Of a stretch of 14,994 nt of DNA, positions 1 through 7,251 are shown in pieces. The notes beneath the pieces were generated by a model. That model was not told the origin of the DNA, did no database searches, and worked only from the letters and a program-made list of their open reading frames with translations. Each line of letters opens with the position of its first letter. The first letter of the stretch is position 1. The position numbers and the translations under genes are program-made. Origin of the DNA: Candidatus Tayloriibacteriota bacterium (GTDB lineage: Bacteria; Patescibacteriota; Minisyncoccia; Phycocordibacterales; PALSA-1337); contig JAPLZI010000039.1 in the NCBI GenBank assembly GCA_026395095.1, forward strand, positions 1-14,994, read 5' to 3'.

Positions 1-732
1 AAAAGGTCTTTCTTTATTATCATCAATATTTGCTGTGATAAGAATACCCTCAGAGTTTAACGCAGTATAAATTTGTGAAAAGATATAAATTGCTTTTTCG
101 TCATTAAAATAATCCATCAATCCTACCATTTCAATAATATTAAATTTTCGGCCATTGGCGTGTACTCGAAAAAAACTACCCGCGGTGTCATGTATCCATT
201 CAAAATTGGCTCGATATTTATGATCTTTTGTTAAATCCTGACTATATGAAATTGCATCATAATTCTTATCGACAAATATTACTGAGGGTTTAGAATCCTT
301 TTCAAAGGACATTTTATTAATAGATTCTGCAATGGCTCTCGAGGAACCCGATGCAATACTAACAATACTTATGGGTTTACCTAAAGATATTAAACTTCTC
401 ATCTTTTTTTCCATTTCTCTTTTTACGAGCTTAAGGCGATTTCTAACTGCCTTCGAATTATTAGTTGAAAGCCAGATAGACTTAAAAAAGTTCTGGATCA
501 AGCTTCCTGAAACTTTTGCACTACTATGTCCATAAAGGATCTCTAATGCTTTATGAGTTGTGGCGTGTTCAATAATATCATCAGCAGATTTATGAGATTT
601 TCTCAACATTGGTTGAACTCCTTTTGGAAGCAAATTTAGAATAGGGACTAGAAAAAAATTCATAATCCTCTTAGTAAGAGAATTAGTTTCGTAATTCAAA
701 CTTCTATCCGTATCTATAATAATTTGACTCAT
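1..732 (-). CDS. Class I SAM-dependent methyltransferase, N-terminal 244 residues (runs off left edge)
   Basis: The frame is open from an ATG at 732 to the window edge with no stop, so the C-terminus lies outside. Seen: a basic, helical N-terminal region (about 1-115), then a Rossmann-like segment. Residues 121-133 (ISIVSIASGSSRA) look like the glycine-rich SAM loop (motif I). Residues 151-157 (VIFVDKN) have the acidic residue expected at the end of strand 2 (D155). EMVGLMDYF (201-209) and ALNSEGILI (224-232) resemble post-motif strands of class I methyltransferases. The substrate cannot be told. The gene is AT-rich like the first half of the divergently transcribed kinase. A TGATATAAT box (754-746) lies 13 nt before the ATG, and there is no Shine-Dalgarno sequence. 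The methyltransferase fold call is fairly firm; nothing more specific is supported. Confidence 0.7.
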   Translation of the reverse strand, partial: MSQIIIDTDRSLNYETNSLTKRIMNFFLVPILNLLPKGVQPMLRKSHKSADDIIEHATTHKALEILYGHSSAKVSGSLIQNFFKSIWLSTNNSKAVRNRLKLVKREMEKKMRSLISLGKPISIVSIASGSSRAIAESINKMSFEKDSKPSVIFVDKNYDAISYSQDLTKDHKYRANFEWIHDTAGSFFRVHANGRKFNIIEMVGLMDYFNDEKAIYIFSQIYTALNSEGILITANIDDNKERPF

Positions 733-745
733 TTATATACACAAT

Positions 746-754
746 ATTATATCA
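746..754 (-). promoter_or_regulatory. Extended -10 box for the methyltransferase gene
   Basis: On the minus strand the sequence reads TGATATAAT: a perfect TATAAT hexamer (751-746) with the TGn extension. The -35 position is weak, as is usual for extended -10 promoters. Predicted initiation is near 739, leaving a leader of only about 6-7 nt before the ATG at 732. It lies in the same short intergenic space as the kinase promoter on the other strand. Confidence 0.6.
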
Positions 755-773
755 CAAAAACTTTAGAATAATC

Positions 774-782
774 TGATACAAT
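774..782 (+). promoter_or_regulatory. Extended -10 box for the histidine kinase gene (leaderless)
   Basis: TGATACAAT has the TGn extension plus TACAAT (777-782), and it ends 6 nt before the kinase ATG at 789. Initiation about 7 nt downstream would fall on the start codon, giving a leaderless mRNA. The GAAGG at 783-787 is too close to the ATG to act as a Shine-Dalgarno sequence. No clear -35 is visible. Confidence 0.5.
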
Positions 783-788
783 GAAGGT

Positions 789-2492
789 ATGGAAATTACC
801 GTATATGCAGTTCTAATATGGATTACAGCCGTTTTAATTGGCAGTCTTGGGGTAGTAGTCTTTCTTGGCAGCAAAAATTTGTCATCACGTGTTTTTGCTC
901 ATAGCGTTTTATGGATAACAATTTGGATCATAGGCGTAGGTTTATTTATCGCTAATCGTGATGAGAATATGGTACTTTTTTCTAGATTAACCTATTTTCT
1001 AGGTACCACTATAGCCACATCATTTCTCTATTTTTTTATTACTTATCCCGAGGATAAGAAGCCTAGCTCACTTTTAGGTTGGGTACTTATAATTTCTCAG
1101 TATCTTTTGGCATATATCTTTATTTTTACTGACAAAATAATATACAATACTTTCCCCATAAAGAATGTATACCACATATGGGGTTGGAGTTTTGGTCAGT
1201 GGAGTTATTTATTTGAAATATTATTTTTTAGTTTTTTTGTATATGGAATAACAATTCTCTATAAAAAATATCTATTGTCCAGCGATAGAATCACAAGGAA
1301 AAATTTAAAGCTTATGCTATGGGCGATTACAGTTGGTACAATCCCTCCAAGTATATGTTGTATTATTTTACCTAGATTTGGATATTATAATCTTAATTGG
1401 CTTGGTCCGGTCACTGAAATAATTTGGGTTCCAATCATCGCCTACTCAATCATTAAATACCGCCAGATGAATGTGCGCGCGGTAGTGACAGAGGTGCTGG
1501 CAATCGCGATGTCAGCGATTTTTTTTATAAATATCTTCATACAAACACCCTTCGGATTGTGGGGACGCATAGGTTCATTCATGGCCTTTTTAATTCTGGC
1601 CTACTACCTTATTCGTGCCACTCTGCGTGAAGCCAAGCACCGCTCTCAACTCCACGATCTTAACACTAACCTGGAGGCAAAAGTGGCAGTGCAGACTGTG
1701 GAGATACGCAAGGCTTATGAGGCGGAGAAGCACGCGCGGATAGAGCTGGAGAAACTGAATGACGCGAAGGATCAATTCATCATGATCACCCAGCACCATT
1801 TGCGGACGCCGGTTATGAGTATGCTCTGGGCATTGGAATCATCGCTCAAGGGGGCGTACGGCAAGCTGAACGCGGGGCTGGAGACCGTGCTCAGAGACAC
1901 AGAGGCCTCGGGAAAACGGCTTATGCGGATCGTGGATGATTTCCTGAATATCACAACCGTCAAGGTAGGCACCAATATCCTGAACATATCGGAAACTAGC
2001 CTGAAACCCGCCATCGTAGACATTCTCGCAGAATTGAGGAGCAACATCGCGGCCATGCATATTACGGTCAAATATCCACAGAATGACGAGGATTGGCCTG
2101 CAATCCCGGTGGATGCGAGCAAGATGCGCGAGAGCTTATTTATCATCATGGAAAATGCTGTTCGATACAATCGAGACGGCGGTTCAATAACGATAACTAC
2201 GGCGACACACGATCACGATAATAGTGCTCCACCCGGGAGCAATGCTTCGCACGGTGGCAATTTCGAGATTACCATCGAGAACACCGGCCTTGGGATCTCA
2301 CCAGAAGAATCCCAGAAAATCGGCTCTGCCCTATTCTATCGCGGCGAATTTGCCCGCAAAGCCTATCCCATCGGCATGGGTGTCGGCCTTTCCGTCGTCA
2401 AAGCCATCATCCGCGCGCATCATGGCACATTCACCATCGAATCCCGCGGCAAGAATGAGGGAGCGAGGGTGAGGGTGAAGTTACCTATTTAA
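789..2492 (+). CDS. Orphan membrane sensor histidine kinase (N-terminal 7TM type)
   Basis: A 567-residue kinase. Seven or more hydrophobic segments cover about residues 1-225, in the style of the HisKA 7TM sensor region. Two further hydrophobic stretches (about 233-250 and 262-276) and a charged coiled coil (about 278-328) follow. The dimerisation domain has the H-box QHHLRTP (335-341), with H336 the likely phosphoacceptor. The ATP-binding domain has the N-box ENA (455-457), a G1 box NTGLG (498-502; Asn where Asp is usual) and a G2 box GMGVGL (529-534). It should autophosphorylate in response to an unknown membrane or extracellular signal. No response regulator is in the window. Base composition changes sharply inside the gene: the membrane half is AT-rich and the region from about 1450 is GC-rich. 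The ATG at 789 is chosen because a -10 box lies directly before it and the first membrane segment begins at once. Confidence 0.9.
   Translation: MEITVYAVLIWITAVLIGSLGVVVFLGSKNLSSRVFAHSVLWITIWIIGVGLFIANRDENMVLFSRLTYFLGTTIATSFLYFFITYPEDKKPSSLLGWVLIISQYLLAYIFIFTDKIIYNTFPIKNVYHIWGWSFGQWSYLFEILFFSFFVYGITILYKKYLLSSDRITRKNLKLMLWAITVGTIPPSICCIILPRFGYYNLNWLGPVTEIIWVPIIAYSIIKYRQMNVRAVVTEVLAIAMSAIFFINIFIQTPFGLWGRIGSFMAFLILAYYLIRATLREAKHRSQLHDLNTNLEAKVAVQTVEIRKAYEAEKHARIELEKLNDAKDQFIMITQHHLRTPVMSMLWALESSLKGAYGKLNAGLETVLRDTEASGKRLMRIVDDFLNITTVKVGTNILNISETSLKPAIVDILAELRSNIAAMHITVKYPQNDEDWPAIPVDASKMRESLFIIMENAVRYNRDGGSITITTATHDHDNSAPPGSNASHGGNFEITIENTGLGISPEESQKIGSALFYRGEFARKAYPIGMGVGLSVVKAIIRAHHGTFTIESRGKNEGARVRVKLPI
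2454..2492 (+). repeat. Imperfect direct repeat, copy 1 (3' end of kinase gene)
   Basis: This stretch encodes the last residues of the kinase and its stop codon. It starts with AATGAGGGAGCG, which recurs exactly at 3308-3319 just past the hydrolase stop. The following bases align imperfectly (GGGTG, then CCTAT and AA in register with one gap). The two copies bracket the AT-rich hydrolase gene. Confidence 0.5.
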
Positions 2493-2505
2493 GGAGTAAT
2501 AAAAA

Positions 2506-2514
2506 TGCTACAAT
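2506..2514 (+). promoter_or_regulatory. Extended -10 box for the alpha/beta hydrolase gene
   Basis: TGCTACAAT has the same TGnTAnnAT form as the boxes of neighbouring genes. Initiation near 2521 would leave a leader of about 21 nt with no Shine-Dalgarno sequence before the ATG at 2542. An AAGGAG at 2491-2496 lies upstream of this box and instead precedes a 6-codon frame at 2505-2525. Confidence 0.45.
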
Positions 2515-2541
2515 TTTATTTGTAGTAAATTTTGAACTAAA

Positions 2542-3306
2542 ATGATAATTTATCGACTAAAATCAAAACAAATTATTTACGACCTTTATTTACCGGAAAA
2601 ACCAAACGGTAAGGCTATTTTATATGTTCCCGGTCTACCTGGACATCCTCGTAAAAAAAATCTCGGTGAAACATTTTCAACTAATGGTTTTACGTTTTTT
2701 GAAATGCGTTTTCCAGGAAGCTGGGAAAGTGACGGTGTATTTACCATGAACAATTGCGTAACCAGTCTGGCAGAAGCATATATGTTCATAAAGGAAGGTG
2801 CCGCGACTGAACTTTGTAGAGAAGCAAAAAAAGAATGGGCACATAATGAAGTCATTATTATGGGCAGTAGTTTTGGTGGTGGTGTTATGCTCAGTAGTAA
2901 TATTCCAGATCAATTAACTTATGTGTTACTTGCTCCAGTCACAAGATTGAAGGATGCTAAGGATTCATTGGTCATTCTTCCATCAGGTAATGACGATTTA
3001 TATAATCTACTTCGACAGGGTTACTCGAATGTTTATCGCGGCTTAACAGAGAAGGACTGGCATGATTTTTTGAATGGAAATACATCGATTAATCCGGAAT
3101 CTAATTTAAGCAATTTAAAAAATAAAAGGTTGTTATTTATTCAAGGAACATCTGACAAGACAATTCTTATGAATAACACAGCTGACTATGTTAAAACACT
3201 ACAAACAGAAGGAATTGACGCTAAGATTATCACTATATCTGAGGCCGGTCATGGTGGAGATCTGGAGGACAAATCAATCGAATTACTTTTAAAAATGCTC
3301 CAATAA
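2542..3306 (+). CDS. Alpha/beta-hydrolase fold protein
   Basis: A 254-residue protein without signal peptide, so probably cytoplasmic. Features of a serine hydrolase: an oxyanion-type loop after the first core strands (VPGLPGH, 29-35), a nucleophile elbow GSSFG (108-112, S110), an acid after a late strand (TSD, D205) and a C-terminal histidine (AGHGG, H237). The arrangement resembles the S9/dienelactone-hydrolase branch of single-domain hydrolases. A substrate cannot be assigned. It follows the kinase by 49 bp on the same strand but seems to have its own promoter. It is AT-rich, unlike the 3' half of the kinase just before it, and is flanked by an imperfect direct repeat. The ATG at 2542 is the first start in frame, and the first strand follows immediately. 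Confidence 0.85.
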   Translation: MIIYRLKSKQIIYDLYLPEKPNGKAILYVPGLPGHPRKKNLGETFSTNGFTFFEMRFPGSWESDGVFTMNNCVTSLAEAYMFIKEGAATELCREAKKEWAHNEVIIMGSSFGGGVMLSSNIPDQLTYVLLAPVTRLKDAKDSLVILPSGNDDLYNLLRQGYSNVYRGLTEKDWHDFLNGNTSINPESNLSNLKNKRLLFIQGTSDKTILMNNTADYVKTLQTEGIDAKIITISEAGHGGDLEDKSIELLLKMLQ

Positions 3307-3307
3307 A

Positions 3308-3345
3308 AATGAGGGAGCGGGGTGCGAGCTAGGCTGCCTATGCAA
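3308..3345 (+). repeat. Imperfect direct repeat, copy 2 (just past hydrolase stop)
   Basis: It starts with AATGAGGGAGCG, identical to the 12 bp inside the 3' end of the kinase gene (2454-2465), then diverges while keeping GGGTG and CCTAT in register. It begins 2 bp after the hydrolase stop and overlaps the last codons of the convergent NTPase gene. It is probably a remnant of duplication or insertion; chance is not excluded. Confidence 0.45.
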
Positions 3346-4045
3346 CATTCATAGACAACTCCACTACTGCCATTGAGTGGCTACAAATCTGATGTTGGCT
3401 AAAAAAGTCACAATCACATTTCCATATTGTATCTAATAGCAATAAATGCCTTGCTCCATGCTCGGATTTTAGAACTGCCTTGTCATTACTAATTGTAAAG
3501 CGATTAGGTTCAGACATATATCTTTTAGCCCTCCCTATTTTACCAATAATCGCCTTCACAAAATCCTTCTGTTTCTCAATATCAGATTCTGACAAATCAA
3601 TAACTATGGCGTCCTTCCTGTTTTTTAGATCCTCTATAAACGGATGACTGTAAATCTGCGATATTGTTGCTATGAAAATATTTCTAGAGTTGGCAAACTT
3701 CAACACAATCTCCTTGAAATTTTCTGATACAAGCTGCATCTGACCAATTTCATCTATGTATAAAATGTCATCCTCTGAATAGTTTGAAATCTCGGGAAGT
3801 ATCGATTCGAGTGCCTTAATATCTACACCATATTTTCCAACTTGAGACATGTTTTTGAAATCAATATGTGCAAGAATTGCCTTATGACCGATACTATTTT
3901 CCAACTCAAAACCAACCCTATCCATATCGACCCGAATCTCCCGAGTAAGAAAGCCAACTTTCTTAGATAAGCCACTAACAACCTCCTGCAAGAGAGTAGA
4001 TTTACCACTTCTAGGCTTACCAGTTATGAAAATATTTTTGATCAT
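3338..4045 (-). CDS. THEP1-type nucleoside triphosphatase with C-terminal SWIM zinc finger
   Basis: 235 residues with two modules. Residues 1 to about 170 match the THEP1 NTPase pattern: Walker A GKPRSGKS (9-16), the GFLTREIR strand (31-38), a KYGVD segment (71-75) and Walker B with the family-typical YIDEIGQMQ (96-104). Residues about 180-230 hold a SWIM-like zinc ligand set CxC...CxH, with C210, C212, C221 and H223 and a hydrophobic helix after it. THEP1 proteins hydrolyse NTPs in vitro with poorly known roles. SWIM fingers bind DNA or proteins. I infer that the SWIM module targets the NTPase, but no partner is evident. The gene starts 14 nt after the stop of the acyltransferase gene and is likely co-transcribed with it. 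It converges on the hydrolase gene. The ATG at 4045 places the P-loop at residue 9, as expected. Confidence 0.85.
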   Translation of the reverse strand: MIKNIFITGKPRSGKSTLLQEVVSGLSKKVGFLTREIRVDMDRVGFELENSIGHKAILAHIDFKNMSQVGKYGVDIKALESILPEISNYSEDDILYIDEIGQMQLVSENFKEIVLKFANSRNIFIATISQIYSHPFIEDLKNRKDAIVIDLSESDIEKQKDFVKAIIGKIGRAKRYMSEPNRFTISNDKAVLKSEHGARHLLLLDTIWKCDCDFFSQHQICSHSMAVVELSMNVA

Positions 4046-4059
4046 TGGAAAACAAACTC

Positions 4060-4857
4060 TTACGCCACCCTAGCCTTCCTCGCACGAATTGGTGAAGGCC
4101 TGACGGGAGAAGAAATGGGAGATGAAGTTGGGTGTGAGGCTGGCGCTGGTATATTAACTGGGACTGGCACAGTAGGCAAAGCCTTTATTTTTTCCATGAC
4201 TATCTGCGCGTTAGCCTTGAACTCTTCGAAGGTTGGCTCAACACCTACACCAATCCTAGAGGTGGCATACATAGGCTCGCCGAAGCTGACCGACAACCTG
4301 CGCCGGCCTAGGAAAAAATCTTTTGGCGACAACCGGAATGTGCCGCCGAGCCGGACTGGCACGATCGGTCTGCCAGTCACATATGAAAGATAGGCTACGC
4401 CTCCCTTCCCTGGTTGAAGATTACCATCCTGCGTTGTTCGTCCTTCCGGAAAAATACACAAGCTACCGCCTTCGCGGATAATACCGATGTGCGACGCGAG
4501 GGATTTGGCATAATCATTTAATCCTACCTTGACTGCGTATGCTCCCCAACAGTTGAAAAAGACACCACCATAAAATTGTTGTCTCCAGCCCGCTCTCTGA
4601 TAAAAAGACTGCTCACGGGAAGTATAGAACATCGGTGAAAATCGCGAGAAGAAAGGAAAACTTCCAGGAATCAGGAAAACATCCATTTCACTTGAATGGT
4701 TACAAGCGAAGATCGCGTTGTGCGGAACTTTCTTAAGATTCTCCAGACCTTTGATTTCTATATGTCCACAGAAGATCAAAAGCAAACGCGTCGGCACCCA
4801 GATCAACTGCTGGAGAAGCCACGGACTTATGAAATACCAAAGCTTTATGAATTTCAT
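4060..4857 (-). CDS. 1-acyl-sn-glycerol-3-phosphate acyltransferase family protein (PlsC-like)
   Basis: 265 residues. An N-terminal hydrophobic segment (about 6-30) fits membrane association. The acyltransferase signature NHSSEMD gives the H54...D59 catalytic pair (HX4D). The second signature, FPEGRTT (136-142), would contact the glycerol phosphate. PIVPVRLGG (164-172) is the usual later strand. The expected reaction is acylation of lysophosphatidate at the inner membrane face, although the family includes other acceptors. The tail from about 227 is unusual: rich in Pro and Ser, ending in a basic stretch (RARKARVA), and probably disordered. It lies 47 bp downstream of tatD on the same strand. 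The spacer holds a tandem 7-bp repeat AGTATTA (4861-4867, 4872-4878). No Shine-Dalgarno sequence is visible at the ATG. Confidence 0.88.
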   Translation of the reverse strand: MKFIKLWYFISPWLLQQLIWVPTRLLLIFCGHIEIKGLENLKKVPHNAIFACNHSSEMDVFLIPGSFPFFSRFSPMFYTSREQSFYQRAGWRQQFYGGVFFNCWGAYAVKVGLNDYAKSLASHIGIIREGGSLCIFPEGRTTQDGNLQPGKGGVAYLSYVTGRPIVPVRLGGTFRLSPKDFFLGRRRLSVSFGEPMYATSRIGVGVEPTFEEFKANAQIVMEKIKALPTVPVPVNIPAPASHPTSSPISSPVRPSPIRARKARVA

Positions 4858-4904
4858 TACAGTATTAATGCAGTATTAGTACCGAAGTAATAACATAAAA
4901 TCCA

Positions 4905-5672
4905 TCACAAATCAATACCGAACATGCGTTTGGCGTTGATTAACAAGGCTTTTTCGATGTTATCCACAGGTAATTTTTTTATTTGCGAGATTTTGGAGAC
5001 AACCTCGGACACATACGAAGGCTCATTGCGCTTGCCACGATATGGAGCCGGCGCCACGAACGGACAATCCGTTTCAGCCTGGATCATATCGAGCGGCACG
5101 AATTCAACCAACTCCTCATATTGTTTCGCGAATGTGATCACACCTGTGAATGACAGCGTGTAACCAATGTCCAGAAAAGCGCGCGCTTGTTCTATAGTTC
5201 CAGCGAAGAAATGCACATCACCAACAACATTCGCATGTGACTTCAGAATCGCTAGAGCGTCGTCATATGCATCACGGACATGGAGCATTAGAGGTTTACT
5301 AAATTCATTGGCTAGCTCTATTTGAGCTATGAAAGTATTCTTTTGTTTTTCCGCACCCCCAGGTAAAATATGAAAATAATCCAAACCGCACTCCCCTATT
5401 CCGACCACTTTTGGATGCTTCAGAAGCTCACGATACTTAGCAGGATCAAAAATCTCATCAACATTATCAGCAGGATGTCTGCCAACTATCGCATAAACAC
5501 CCTTCTCATATTTATTGGCGAGCTCAACTGATTCCCGCGAGGTGACATTATCCGTCCCCACATTTATAAAGGCCGTACCTCCTTCGAGAGCACGGTTTAT
5601 AACCTCTTCCCTATCCGCGTTGTAAGCGGAAAAGTTCAGATGCGCATGAATGTCTATGCGGCGGAAGGACAT
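4905..5672 (-). CDS. tatD: TatD family metal-dependent hydrolase (DNase)
   Basis: 255 residues, the normal length for TatD. Metal and catalytic motifs of the amidohydrolase TIM barrel are in order: HAH (9-11), GECGLDY (93-99, E94), HVRD (131-134), HFFAG (154-158; HCFSG is more usual) and ETDCPFVAP (200-208, D202). RNEP (215-218) is also typical. It should be a cytoplasmic divalent-metal-dependent 3'-5' nuclease with a role in DNA or RNA turnover or repair. It starts only 5 nt after the stop of the GW-repeat gene, so the two are likely in one transcript. It ends in TGA, which shows that UGA is a stop here. Confidence 0.92.
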   Translation of the reverse strand: MSFRRIDIHAHLNFSAYNADREEVINRALEGGTAFINVGTDNVTSRESVELANKYEKGVYAIVGRHPADNVDEIFDPAKYRELLKHPKVVGIGECGLDYFHILPGGAEKQKNTFIAQIELANEFSKPLMLHVRDAYDDALAILKSHANVVGDVHFFAGTIEQARAFLDIGYTLSFTGVITFAKQYEELVEFVPLDMIQAETDCPFVAPAPYRGKRNEPSYVSEVVSKISQIKKLPVDNIEKALLINAKRMFGIDL

Positions 5673-5677
5673 ACCCG

Positions 5678-7195
5678 TTATATCTCGGTTTGAGATGAGG
5701 AGTTGACCTTCAGTGTAATGCTGTATGATTGAGGTGGATTATCTTTACTACTTGTGCACGAAATTCCGAACTGATACATACCCGGAGTAAAAGTTTTACC
5801 CGATGTCCCCGCAGTATAACCATCACCTGTATCTCCGATCCATTGGGTCATTGTCGCTCCACTACTCTTCTGTCCAAGGTTTGCGTATATCCAATTTTTC
5901 TTAGGATCATTCGGATAATTAGCTGGGTACGGATTGGGACTAGCGAAGGTTGTACACGAATAATCCTTCGTAAGCGTAATATCCCAAGCAAGGGCAAAAG
6001 GATTGTTTTGTCTCACTGTGTAGGAAGTAGTCATATTTCTTTTAGCAGAATCAACGTTTTTACCAACCCAAACTTTTGCGGTGCTTGGCGGTATTACGGA
6101 GTTTAGAACTGTAATGGTTGGACAGGAATATGTCGGCGATACCTTCAGGTCTTTATCCTGAATCTTAACAGTGTGAGGATAAAATGTATAAGAAGGATCG
6201 ATACCACTATAAGTATATGTCCATACTAATTGATTTCGTCCAAAAATATATACAGGTGGATCAGAAGGATCCCAGCTATATCCATATGGTGCAGTACCAC
6301 TAGAGGGGGTCGCTGTAAAAGTCACTACAGTTCCCGATGGAACTGGAACTGCACCCGAAGGAGTAGCCGTACAACTGCCAGTGATTCCATTGTCAGCCAC
6401 ATAACCGCATTCGACTGGATCAGTACAAATAACCGGACAATCAGTGGTGCAGGTAATCGGATTAGTTGGTGGTAAGTCGTTGTAATTGAACTGAATCCAA
6501 CCAGGACCAGTCTGTCTGTTTATATCACCGCCCCAAGCCCAACCAACAAGCTTACCTGTCGATGGTATATATGTAATGCCACCAACACCCGTCGGATTCG
6601 GAGATGTGTGATTCGTACCAGAAAGTTCGATACAGCCGTCCGATGGATTTGCAGTTGAACCATAAACCATGGCGTAGGCCCAACCAGTCACCTGACCAGT
6701 TGTTTTATCGAGATGTCCTTGTGAACTGCCATTACATGAATCCAAATCAGCGAGGTTGAAACTGATCCAGCCCAGATGCTCCGACCAGGCATAACCACTC
6801 CAATTGCCGGACGCATCTATAGAAACTGCATATTTATCAGATATGCCATGGTACTCACCTGTAGTAACAGACCCCGATTTGTATGCTCTCATTGCACCCA
6901 CCATATCAAATTCGCTTTTGCTCATTGTCCCGGCGTTATACTGCATAACCGCATCTGTATATTCAAGGGGACTTATTCTCCAATTTGGTTCATAATCAAG
7001 CCGATACGGACCGAGTGTGCTAGCTCCTGGTCCTGGAACATAAGTATCGCAAGAATCACCACCACTCGCACAATTGACGCTCACCCAGCCAAAAGTCTCC
7101 GTCCAAGACCAGCCGTTTAGTTTGGCCGCATTGGCAGAGGCGGCTCCAAGGCTCAACAAAAATATCACAAGAAGAAAGCCTGTTAGTTTTTTCAT
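5678..7195 (-). CDS. Secreted surface protein with GW-aromatic repeats and a PKD-like domain
   Basis: 505 residues. Basic start plus hydrophobic core (MKKLTGFLLVIFLLSLG) and ANA-A near 22-24 form a Sec signal peptide. The N-terminal half has repeats of a Trp motif: GWSWTETFGWVSVN (28-41), GYAWSEHLGWISFN (134-147) and GWAWGGDINRQTGPGWIQFN (218-237), with a degenerate GWAYAM at 171. This repeat is familiar from CPR surface proteins of unknown function. Residues about 274-364 look like a PKD/Ig-like beta domain (CTATPSG..VTFTATPSSGTAPYGYSW). About 373-500 may be a second beta domain (TSGKTFTPGMYQFGISCTSS). Cysteines are frequent, consistent with disulfides outside the cell. No anchor, sortase motif or catalytic site is seen. 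The leader carries a -10 box inside a 24-bp palindrome and an ATG-TGA pair just before the start. Confidence 0.8.
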   Translation of the reverse strand: MKKLTGFLLVIFLLSLGAASANAAKLNGWSWTETFGWVSVNCASGGDSCDTYVPGPGASTLGPYRLDYEPNWRISPLEYTDAVMQYNAGTMSKSEFDMVGAMRAYKSGSVTTGEYHGISDKYAVSIDASGNWSGYAWSEHLGWISFNLADLDSCNGSSQGHLDKTTGQVTGWAYAMVYGSTANPSDGCIELSGTNHTSPNPTGVGGITYIPSTGKLVGWAWGGDINRQTGPGWIQFNYNDLPPTNPITCTTDCPVICTDPVECGYVADNGITGSCTATPSGAVPVPSGTVVTFTATPSSGTAPYGYSWDPSDPPVYIFGRNQLVWTYTYSGIDPSYTFYPHTVKIQDKDLKVSPTYSCPTITVLNSVIPPSTAKVWVGKNVDSAKRNMTTSYTVRQNNPFALAWDITLTKDYSCTTFASPNPYPANYPNDPKKNWIYANLGQKSSGATMTQWIGDTGDGYTAGTSGKTFTPGMYQFGISCTSSKDNPPQSYSITLKVNSSSQTEI

Positions 7196-7251
7196 TCACA
7201 TATATTTTACCTCGAAAATGCGCAACTGGCGAACTGGAATGTGGATAAGAG

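Noticed and set aside
332..535. Plus-strand frame of 67 codons
   Set aside because: It lies antisense within the methyltransferase gene, which has recognisable SAM motifs and a promoter. No Shine-Dalgarno sequence or motif supports the plus-strand frame.
7196..7201. UGA recoded as an amino acid, as in Gracilibacteria (prompted by ATG-TGA-ATG)
   Set aside because: TGA ends tatD at its normal family length and ends the 63-codon gene. No in-frame TGA occurs inside any conserved gene of the window.
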